A DNA stretch of 64,000 bases from Zantedeschia hybrid cultivar (lineage: Eukaryota > Streptophyta > Magnoliopsida > Alismatales > Araceae). The notes below the pieces were generated by a model. It was not told the origin of the DNA. It made no database searches and was given only the letters and a program-made list of their open reading frames with translations. A program made the translations under genes and the position numbers. Where the stretch lies: assembly GCA_030544215.1 (NCBI GenBank), contig JARZZO010000011.1, forward strand, positions 52,325,587 to 52,389,586, written 5' to 3'. Positions 55,155 through 64,000 of the stretch are shown one piece after another. Position 1 is the first letter of the stretch. Each line of letters begins with the position of its first letter.

Positions 55155-56274
55155 TAATTTTCTTTGATATAAAACCCTTCCCCTAAAATAGTGAGGCTTA
55201 TGCCTCGTTGAACCTAAAGGCTTACGCCTTGTAAGGCTTTTGAAAAGCACCTTACGACTATCTCGAACTGTTTAAACTACGGTTCTATGTGGTGCTCCAA
55301 TCTGTACCCACGTGCTTTGCAGCCTTAACTTTTTAACATCATCACTTCAAAAAGAAAATGTTTAACATCATCATGGCAGTTGATGGTTCAAAGCATAGTT
55401 ATCAACGCGAAGGTAGTGGCCTACAGCCTTATTGCTTAGGCAACAAGGCGAGGTGCCTAGGCAAAGTCTAGTTTATATAACCTAGTTTATTTCAAGAGGA
55501 CTATTATTTACATATTTCATCATATTAAATTTTATTTTTATTTGTATACAAAGGTAGCAATGGCATTCACAACATTCAATATATACCTATAGGGTAGAAG
55601 GAAAAGATACAATAAATGACAAGGATATTACTTTCCAATGATCATGAGAGGAGGGGAGGAAACCTGCTAGGTGATAGCAGAAGAATCCCACGAAAAGTGG
55701 GAAGCTTGATCAGCATTTCCCTCTTTTGACATAAACTATGGGCTTTTATGTAAAAACCCATCAACTTTTCTTCCAATAACGCAAAAGAAAGCAGCCCATT
55801 CCTAGAACAAGGCGGGCAAGGCGAACCTTAGAGGGGCTAGGAGCCCCTAGGCTGCCCAAACAAGCGCCTTAATGGGCTGCTCGGCTAGGCGCCACCTCAC
55901 CTTGGACACAATGGAGCGGTGTCTAGGCAACACCTTGAAGACAATACTTCAAAGTACCAAAAATTAGAACACTATCATAACTATAAAAACAGCAATACAG
56001 AAATACTAATGAAATGTGTGAGAAAGAATAAATGGCCCTACTGTAGCAATACTAATGAAATGCGTGAGAAATAATAAAAGGCGCCAATGCAACCATACAC
56101 AAGGATGGGACAGTGACACAAGCATTCAACATGATAGTAGGTTCCTTCAGATGGAACATCTGCTTTCTTTCCCATGGGGATCCCCCATTAATCATTAGGA
56201 GAGGTGAATGGAGAGAAAGATGATGCATTTTGAGTCTGAGAGTAAGTGAAGATGGTTGGATGATTGTGAGACTA
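55155..56274. other. Intron DNA with AAGGCG/GGCGCC word clusters
   Basis: Clusters of AAGGCG-, CCTAGGC- and GGCGCC-type words occur at 55190-55260, 55425-55470 and 55800-55930. These resemble terminal or subterminal parts of DNA transposons, but ends and target repeats were not resolved. No gene was seen. Confidence 0.45.
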
Positions 56275-56745
56275 CATTTTTTAGATCAATCTTTTCTTTT
56301 GAAATGGACTTCAAAGATTTAATTTTCAAAAGAGTCCTTTTTCTTCGTTTTAAGTGTAGATTTTGAGAACTTAAGATTAGCCCTCATGGAGTCTAGGATT
56401 TTGGATCAAGCGAATGGATCCGTGAATTTGACCTCTCCCCACTGATCTCGATCAGTGTTAATTACGTCAATCATCGATTAGCAACCCTTGATTAACCGTC
56501 CTTTGATGCCCTTAAAATAAAATGCACAACAAGTAAACTAGACATTCCACCAATAGAAATGAACCAAGAATTTAATGGACATTCCACCAATAGGAATGAA
56601 CCAAGCGAAGAACTGCAGTCACTCTACCAATAAAAGTGAACTACAAATTTATTGGACATTCCACTAATAGGAATGAACCACATAATTAATTAACCAAAAT
56701 TTTGTCCATCCAACCAATATGAATGAACCATTTGATTAACTAACA
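56275..56745 (+). repeat. Third copy of the LTR-like repeat family of the inverted repeat
   Basis: It starts TGTGAGACTACA and shows the same landmarks as the inverted-repeat arms: GACCTCTCCCCACTGA, GATCAGTGTTAATTAC, CCCTTGATTAACC, then four or five GACATTCCACCAATAGGAAT-type modules. The copy is shorter and more diverged. Confidence 0.65.
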
Positions 56746-58178
56746 TGATTACAAGTGATACAAGTTAACTAAAGATCATGTCCAATATATGCCATGTACG
56801 GCGAATCTCGGGACTTTGAAGTCTGGATGGAGTCTTCACACGGGTTTTCTCTTCACCGGAAAAGCCTCCACGCCTTCAAAAAAAAAAATATCCTCCCTGC
56901 AGCAGCCCCCTATGGGGATATTTATGGGAGAAAGAGAGGGAGAGAGGGATGAGAAAAGAGAGAGAGGGAGCGCGGTGGCACCCCCATCAGTAGGGGTGCC
57001 CACCGGTGGGGGGGAGCCACCGGTGTGGTTCCTCCTCCCTTTTTTATTTTTTTCTTTTGTTTTTCCCTCCTCCATCCCTTGTTCTTTCTTCTTTTCTTCT
57101 AAAAAATGTTTCAACAATGACTAATAGTGAATGGAGTTTCAGCATGGAAAATTACACACACATTCGAATCCCCACCATCAATCTGACTCCCCTGCATGAC
57201 TGTGGAAAAAGCCAATAAAAAGAAAGCTTCCATGGTATCGAGAAGAAAGGAAGAACAAGAACTACCTGATGATCTAGAGGACCTGAACTCCATAGTAAGG
57301 AAGAAAATCCCACTGAGAAATGTTGGAAGCAGCAGATGTTCAAGGTTTCTGAAATAACTTTTGATGAAGCTGCAGAGGGACCCAGTTCTAGACTCATCTA
57401 TTACGCAACAATTTACACAGGAGCAAACTAATGCTACAAACATAATAAACAATCAATGTTGTCAGGACTGCATCAGATCAGGAATCATTGAGTCAGATGG
57501 TATCGAATATGGATCTTTCAGGGATTATAAAATACTTCAAGATGATTGCTTTTATAAAATGACATAAAGATCTAAGAATTATTTCTTTTATTACATCTCC
57601 TTTGACAAATAATAAGAAGCTAAGACTAAGGACCAGCTCTGACCAACATTTTCTTATACCGGAAAAAGAATAATAGAATTCCAAGTAGCAAAGAATTCAC
57701 GTTTCCTTATGAAAGTTTTCACTTTGCACTTATTTTCATTCAAATATAGCGTTGCAATCGCTATTGATAACGCACACCAAGTCAATGAATGTCCGTGTTC
57801 ATCTATCAGACACAATCCAAACATACCCTAGTCCAGTGAGAAACAAAGGGACACCCCAACTTGTGCTATTCTTGTGGATCACCTAATCAAACATATAAAT
57901 CATGTCCTCTGCAATCTTTGCGCAAAATATATAAATCATGTTACTCGAAGTAGTGATGATGACTATAATGACTAAAACAAACATAAAAAGCAACATACTA
58001 TCATCTTTAAGATGTAACATGGGTTTCATTCATCACCATTGCTCTAATTGACTATAAATAGTACGTTCTAGTTTTGCGTTACTCTAATAAGAAACCAAAA
58101 AAAAAAAAAGACAGACAGACAAATAAAAAGCGACATCCATTCTTCAGAAAGAAACAACTTTGAGTCGAAGGTTGTTAC
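56746..58178. other. Intron DNA next to exon 1
   Basis: Contains a CT/GA-rich stretch (56880-57100) and a 41-codon plus-strand frame at 57232-57357 (MVSRRKEEQELPDDLEDLNS...) that is hydrophilic and exon-like but not recognised. No splice context or homologue could be assigned, so no gene is called. Confidence 0.4.
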
Positions 58179-58658
58179 CTTGTTGATGTCAAGGTTTGGC
58201 GACCAGGAGTGAAGCAACTTGTAGAAGTAGTCGAACATCCCCACCGAGGAGCTGAAGCTCTTCGGGCCGAGCTTAACCGGGGCCCCGTCCGCCTCCTTCC
58301 CATCGCCGCCCTCACCCTTCTCCCCTTCCTCCACCTCCACTTCCTCCCCCTTCTCCTGTTCTTCGGCCCCTTCCTCCACCTCTCCCACCCCCTTCTCCGC
58401 TTCCTCCGCCCTCTCCAGCCGCTCCTCCTCCACTGACCTCTCCACCTTCTGCCTCTTCAACCCCTCCTCGTCTTCCTCCTCTGCCCCCTCCTTCCTCTCC
58501 CTTTTCCCGACGCCGTTCTCCCCGGGCTCGTGCGCCCCGTTGGCCAGGGCCTCCGACCCTGCCGCCCCGGCGCCGTCCTCCGGCGGGTCGCCGGCGGCCT
58601 CCAGCTCCATATCCACGGCGGTGGCGGCTGCTGGTTGCTCGGGCTTCTCTGCCTCCAT
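58179..58658 (-). CDS. EMB514/DOMINO1-like protein, exon 1
   Basis: Minus strand, 160 codons in phase 0, from ATG 58658 (context GCGAGATGGAG, a good plant start) to LGPKSFSSSVGMFDYFYKLL then HSWSPNLDINK before the GTAACAAC donor. An upstream in-frame extension uses only a TTG and is not the start. Residues 1-115 are acidic and low-complexity (Glu/Gly/Ala/Lys with KRERKEG and LKRQK, possible nuclear signals). The conserved domain begins at about residue 132 and continues in exon 2 (38854-39189), giving 271 residues in all; Arabidopsis EMB514 is about 200 residues, and the acidic region here is longer. The exon is very GC-rich, unlike the AT-rich intron. The family acts in the nucleus or nucleolus in early embryos. 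Confidence 0.87.
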
Positions 58659-58808
58659 CTCGCAAGCGGATTCCAGCGGCGGGAGCGAAGGCTGCGGAAA
58701 GGGTAACGAAGTAAACAAAAACCCCGTCTAGGGTTTCTGTATCCGCGGGCGACGATTGGATCGAATCCGTTTGTGACGTGGAAGCGGAAAGGGGGTGCAA
58801 TTTCCTCT

Positions 58809-58814
58809 CTTATA
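58809..58814 (-). promoter_or_regulatory. Possible TATA box of the EMB514-like gene
   Basis: On the minus strand TCTATAAGAGAGG stands about 150 bases before the ATG at 58658, leaving room for a 5' untranslated region of about 120 bases. The position fits, but the match to the TATA consensus is modest. Confidence 0.4.
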
Positions 58815-58829
58815 GACGTGGAAACATGA

Positions 58830-60479
58830 AACTCGGTCCTTTTGTAGGAGTGCTCACAGTTTGATGTGGCTTGATTTAGAGAAAAGTTTTTTAGAGAATT
58901 CAGATTAAATCCAATAGAATCTCAAACTAAAAAATTAAAGCAAATCATATACTTTTGAAATCAAATTAAACAAAACAAAAATATTTTAATTTGGTTTGAT
59001 ATCATTTGGCTTAGCCTTCATAATAAGCTTTTTAGTTTTTAAAATTCTTCTGACATGTAATGGGTGGATAATTCATGTACGTATAGACTAAATATATCAT
59101 TTACCGATTCTAACCGACCCTTCAATGGGTGAATTAGACTTTAGACAAGTATAAAAACAAAAAAATTACTAGAATATTAACAAAAAATTAAAACCGTGTT
59201 CGAATATAGGATTATATAGATCTTTACATTGCAATTTGACAAAAGAAAAATCATTTACACTTTACATTGGAAGGAGGAGGATGTTACTTAATTTAAATTG
59301 AAAGGACCATATTACGTCATTATATTTTATGATTCTACTTAAATAAACACAACCATCATTAAAATGTTGAACTAAATTTATGTCCTTTTATATAATTTGA
59401 TTGATCAATTTGGTTTGACTTATAAAGAGTAGAAATCAGACCAAAACTAAATTTTGTTGTTCAATTAGGTTTCAAATTAAATAAACTTTGTTTAGATTTC
59501 AAATCGAGCTAATCAAAATAACCAATTTAGTTCAATTTTTGCAATTTGAATCAAATAGTGAACAACCCAACTGAGGGAGATGGTATATGATTTACCCAAA
59601 AATTTGGGGCACTTTCGTTATAAGCATAAGGTGGGGATGGGAAATGAGTTACTCTAGAATTTTTCTTCCAATTAGAAAATTGGGAATAGGAATAAATTAT
59701 TATTATTTTATTTTATTTTAAAAGTTATCCTTAATTTTTAAATGCATGAATATAGGTAAGTCATTCTATGATTTAGAATGATTGACAAATATCCATTTAT
59801 GTACATGTTACGTCCTCGAAATCCGATTTAGTACATCGACTCACATCGGATTCCAAGTATGCAATATCGACTTAACAAATGAATATGAGAGATAAACAAA
59901 TCACAAAACAATTTAAATAAATATTATTATCATCATATAGTTCAAATAAATAGTCAAATACCTAAATTTATAATTAATAATATTCATCAAATAGTATCTC
60001 AACTCTCAATCTTACCAAATAAATAAAATTACATCAATCTCTCAAAATTTCCTAGTACATCAAATTACTAATTTGGAACTTAAATTTTTAATTAACTAAG
60101 ATAACTAAAAATTCTTCCAAATGTCCAATAGACTTGACCCCCCTAACCTAATCGGTTATTTCTAAATTGATTTCTCATAAAAAATATTTGGTCGGATTTA
60201 TGAATCCACTATTCAGTAGGCTTTAAATCATCTACATGACTTAACATATAGTAATTTTACAAATCACATTATATAATTATACTAAACATGATGATCAGAT
60301 CAAATTCTACATATAGTACAACAAGAAATTAATACGAAGTATGTCATGTATCGAATATTATTATACAAATATTTTCTAATACAAATAATCAGATCTGAAA
60401 CAAGATGATGATATGGCCAAATCAGGATGTTTAAATATCAAATTTAATTTTTTATATCTTAATTATCTAGCTATTGTAC
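58830..60479. other. AT-rich intergenic DNA, no gene seen
   Basis: No open frame of note. The phrase TGTTACGTCCTCGAAATCCG near 59807 resembles the start of some plant Ty3-type LTRs, but no matching end, primer site or partner was found. Confidence 0.45.
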
Positions 60480-60605
60480 TTTTCAAATAAATAACATCTA
60501 ATCCATAAGTCTCACTTTGTTTGGGGAATAAGTTATTACGTGGGGCCCACAGACAGAATAGCATATATTAGAATAAGGGGTGTTTCGGTTTGATAGTTTT
60601 GTGGG
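60480..60605. mobile_element. MITE-like repeat, partial copy
   Basis: GGGGAATAAGTTATTACGTG and TTTGATAGTTTTGTGGGGCC resemble the MITE-like family of 13741-14150. It is cut on the right by the LTR fragment starting near 60611. Confidence 0.5.
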
Positions 60606-60610
60606 GCCTG

Positions 60611-61050
60611 GCCTGATGGATATAGGTGTCCTCTAAGCCAATCATATGGCACCTATTTCAATCTGGTTCACTAATAAATGGCATTAAATTCATTATGTAG
60701 ATTGGCATATTTATAATTGCGCATAATGAAGTCCATGAATATGTACAATAGTCATCAGATTATGATGAGATCATAATAATGAGACTGATGACTTATAAAC
60801 ACATATTCTTAATTGTTCCTAGTCGTAGGATGTTTGAGAAGGACATTAAACATCCGGTTAGACTAGTACGGACGAGGGATCCGGGCGGGGATTGTCTCCG
60901 TCTCCGCCGCGCGTGATTCCCGAAAGTCGGGAATTCCCGTCGGCGGATTTTCAGCAATCGTTGCGGCGACGGATCTTCAGCGAGCAAGCTGATACGGACG
61001 AAGGATCGAGGACGAACTACCGCGGATTCATAATTTACAGCGAGGACGAG
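60611..61050 (+). mobile_element. Plus-oriented copia-like LTR fragment with internal deletion
   Basis: 60611-60875 follows the 5' part of the copia-like LTRs seen elsewhere: AAGCCAATCAT, ATGATGAGATCATAAT, and the GGTTAGACTAGTAC region. The sequence then jumps to a GC-rich block (60885-61040) belonging to the 3' half of such LTRs. The middle is deleted. Confidence 0.6.
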
Positions 61051-61130
61051 CTGATTCATAATTTACATGTCATAGATCATAACATAATGTTACGTCCCGG
61101 ATTTGATTCATTTTTTTTTCTAATTCGTGT

Positions 61131-61930
61131 TGGGATCCAGGCAGGGACGCGAAGAACGCAGCGGAAACGACGAATAAAATATCCCGCTCGATGCCCGCTG
61201 ATCCGATTTGGAACGAAAAACTAAAACAAAAAACGAGGTTGTAATCTGATTATCGTGCGCAGATTCGAATCCGCTTTTGTCTCAGTTCCGTCGAGGCAAT
61301 GTCGCGAACCGCACAAGCGTCCGGCCTCCAGCGGTATCCACGCGATCCTTCGTGGTAGTTCATCCTCGCTCCCTCATTCGTATCAGTTCGCTCGCTGAAG
61401 ATCCGTCGCCGCAACGATTGCCGAAAACCCACCTATGGGAATTCCCGACTTTCGGGAATCACGCGCAGCGGAGACGGAGACAATCTCGGCGCCTCGAATG
61501 GGGCGCCCAGAGGAGGAGAGAAAAAGGAGGGATGACGGCCAGCAAAAGGAAATCCTGGAGCTTGGCCCAGGGTTTCTCAACAGCGCGTATATATATTAAG
61601 TCGGTGCGACTTTTCACAAAAGTCCCCGAGTTAATATAATCTCACTTATGTACCACCGACTGAGAATCTTATTGCGTGTGACCCTCTAGGCCCATTTACC
61701 AGTCCGATTTTCAGCCCGTTAAGTCCAATAACTAGTTATTGACTTATTGTAATTAATTAATATCTAGATATTAACTAATTACTTAACCGAATTAACATCG
61801 CATGTAAATTCAGTCGGACTTCTGATCAAGTTGGGTGCCAAGCAACACCGCATGATCCCGGAAGGTAATGGGGTTCAGCAACCCACTCATGGAACCTGTC
61901 CGTCCACAGTTACTGCGTGGTTTAGAGCTA
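61131..61930 (-). mobile_element. Minus-oriented copia-like LTR fragment
   Basis: Starts on the plus strand with GGGATCCAGGCAGGGACGCG and AAGAACGCAGCGGAA, then follows the minus-oriented solo LTR: CGCGTGTGACCCTCTAGGCC, GTGCCAAGCAACACCG. The GC-rich segment 61346-61485 is the inverted copy of 60892-61036. Homology to the other LTRs fades after about 61930. Confidence 0.65.
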
Positions 61931-62229
61931 CATCTAGTTCAGGGATGAACCTTTTCATCCATACTGTTCTAATAACAGTATCACTTATTTATGTCATCAC
62001 CTTAATATCGAGTTTTGGATTGGAACCATTCCAATCCATTCCTTTCTACTAGAAGGTTGAATCCATTATTTGACTTGAAATTTGAGTCAGTGTGACTTCA
62101 TAGTTTCAAATCATCCTCTTCATATACGTGAATACATCCTTAGCACTTTTCAAGTGCTTAGTGATGCATTTCACTCATGTATCTTTAAGGAACTTTTTCC
62201 CTAGCCTCAATTTGTTTGCAGAATAGGTT

Positions 62230-62475
62230 ATTTAGAATTTCTTATCCGGAGTAACGTATACTAGAATAAGGAGTGCTTAGCTTTGATAGTTCTGTGGGAC
62301 CCATTGGCGGAATAAGAAGGATATGTAATTCTTAGGTCTAGGGTCGGATTGCTTATTCTCCTTATTCTCCGAATAGGCTATTCTCCACCATTATAAGCCA
62401 TTTCGTTTGTCAAAGCTAAATTAAGTTTATTCTCCTCTTATTCTTTTCCTATTCTCCAATCAAAGTGACGCTAAA
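62230..62475. mobile_element. MITE-like repeat, fourth copy
   Basis: TGTGGGACCCATTGGCGGAA, GAATAGGCTATTCTCCACCA and CAATCAAAGTGACGC match the right part of the family at 13741-14150 in the same order. Confidence 0.65.
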
Positions 62476-64000
62476 TGAATAAATTACATGTCTCAACAAT
62501 TGAGACTTATTATGAAATTTATGCCAAACATTTTGACATACAAGTCAATATAATATCCCCACCGATCTATCTTAATATATTCGTGTTTCCAATACGTGAA
62601 ATATTATAACTAAACCTATTACGGAGGAAAGCATGGTTAATAATGCTTTTACTTATAGTAACATCCCGATGTCATTCTCAATGACTTTGATGTTATTATC
62701 ACAAAGCATTACTAAAGCGACTGTACTCCTACTATCCCTTTTGAACACACACACACACAATCTGTGATCATTCTTAATGATCACGTAGTATTTGACCATT
62801 AAGTCAAAACTTTTATTACAACTTAGGAAGCTTTAGTTTGATTCAAAATAATATTTAAAATCATAACTTGCTTCCTAGACATTCTAAAAGCTTTAAAGGT
62901 GTATCATATACATCTTTACTTCAATCACATTGAGAGAACGCTTTTAATATCCAACTGTCATCATCTCATTATAATGATAGGCAGTATTGACAAGTAGAAT
63001 TCTTATAAACTTATCAATCTCAAAGTTGTAATGACAGAGAGCATCATTATCATAGATTTTAGATCATAATATATTTTTGAGCTCCTCTCATTTTGCTAAA
63101 TCAGATATGTCAAACATATCCTTCTAGTCACTGAGAGAATCTCAAAAATCAATTTAATTCTTTAACAATCATTTGTTAAGAACTCCTTTATTAAATAATA
63201 TTTCTCAATAACAATTATTAAGAAATATTAATTAGAACATTTCTACATAAGATTAATCTAACGATTAGACTTAATTCAATATATTAATAACTTTTTATTA
63301 AAATGTCCCTTTTTAAGTAAATTAGATCTATAAAATTTTTAATTAAGATATCCTTGAGAAAATTAATTAATTATCTTAATAACTATCATTAAGACTTAAT
63401 TAATCCTGAATAACTTTTATTCATGTTTATTCTCAAGAAATAATTAACCCTACTATAACATTTATAAATATTTGATTAATCGCTTAATAGTCTTTTATTA
63501 AGTGTCCCTTAATTAAAATTAATTTCATAACAACAATTGTTAAGAAATTAAATATATCTAATCACTTAATTAAAATAAAATTAACAACATTTGTTAATTA
63601 TTTTTAAGGTCATAACTTAAAATAAATTAACAACACTTGTTAATTAGATTTAAGATCACATCTTAAATAACCCCTCTAATCACTTAATTAAAAGTGAGTT
63701 AGCAACATTTGTTAATCACAATTAAGCTCATATCTTAAGGGACCATTTAACTGAAAATAACAAATTTAAAATTTAAAACAGATTTTAAACTAAATTTAAT
63801 TATGTTTTCATGAAGCTCACAAAATCGGTTCTTCATCTTCATGAAGAACACAACCGAAAAAACCCAAAAATTCAGATTTGCTCCATAGAAAAATAATCTA
63901 ATTATTGCATGTTAATCCCATGAACAATTTCCGCCAGAGAAAAATAATTTTTGCATGGATTTAGTTCTAGAATAATAATTTCATTGTCCCGAAGTGGATT
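62476..64000. other. AT-rich DNA to the window end, no gene seen
   Basis: Includes an (AC)n tract near 62747 and, at 63585-63745, three loosely repeated units of about 60-70 bp with TTAACAACATTTGTTAAT. No open frame or element end was recognised. Confidence 0.5.

Larger units (their letters stand above)
39190..58178 (-). other. 18,989-nt intron of the EMB514-like gene
   Basis: The donor is AAG|GTAACAAC at 58178 and the acceptor is TTTTACAG at 39190 (minus strand). The reading phase (0 and 0) and the protein continuity (LDINK followed by YEFMVL) support a single intron. It is filled with transposable elements: an LTR element with target repeats, an inverted-repeat MITE, a 5.2 kb inverted repeat and a hAT-type element. 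I see no further exon of this gene inside it. cDNA would settle whether any small exon is missed. Confidence 0.75.

Noticed and set aside
58659..58718. Upstream extension of EMB514-like exon 1 by 20 residues
   Set aside because: It would start at TTG. The ATG at 58658 has a good context and begins the acidic region.

Overview
This is a repeat-dominated plant nuclear window, almost certainly from a flowering plant. The evidence is the spectrum of LTR retrotransposons (Tat-lineage Ty3 elements with an antisense ORF and dual RNase H, and Angela/BARE-like copia LTRs), plant-style MITEs and foldback elements, and one host gene of a plant-specific family. The GC-rich first exon of that gene would fit a monocot or another early-diverging angiosperm, but this is only a hint. 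I see no prokaryotic operons, CRISPR arrays, rRNA or tRNA genes.

Layout. 1-3660: low-complexity C-rich DNA, a possible LTR end, and a GC-rich field of short GGCGTC/GACGCC palindromes resembling a transposon subterminal region. 3661-9123: a decayed minus-strand copia-type element with primer site and a 1.6 kb LTR. 9124-12835: a relic plus-oriented Tat element (antisense-ORF pseudogene, polypurine tract, 3' LTR) split by a solo copia-like LTR. 13735-38395: a direct tandem duplication of about 2.45 kb, inflated to 24.7 kb by two young Tat elements, each inserted in only one unit. Element I (14360-21830, repeat GTAAA) is a short non-autonomous derivative with no pol. Element II (23899-36137, repeat GAACC) is full length, with gag-pol in one frame broken by four stop codons. 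Both carry a plus-strand, intron-containing antisense ORF with its own TATA box, followed by a 73-bp-based minisatellite.

38854-58658 (minus strand) is the only convincing host gene: an EMB514/DOMINO1-like (DUF3223) protein of 271 residues made from two coding exons separated by a 19.0 kb intron. The intron holds a non-autonomous LTR element with an unusual ORF (element III, 41188-45689, repeat TTAGC), an inverted-repeat MITE, a 5.2 kb inverted repeat of LTR-like arms, and a hAT-type element with an 8-bp target repeat. 58815-64000: AT-rich DNA with an inverted pair of copia-like LTR fragments and two more copies of a MITE-like family.

How the parts relate: the order of insertion can be partly read from nesting and from reciprocal empty sites. 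The host gene is oriented leftward and must transcribe through all intron insertions to make its mRNA. Element I could move only with proteins supplied by relatives; element II supplies the matching gag-pol organisation but is itself interrupted.
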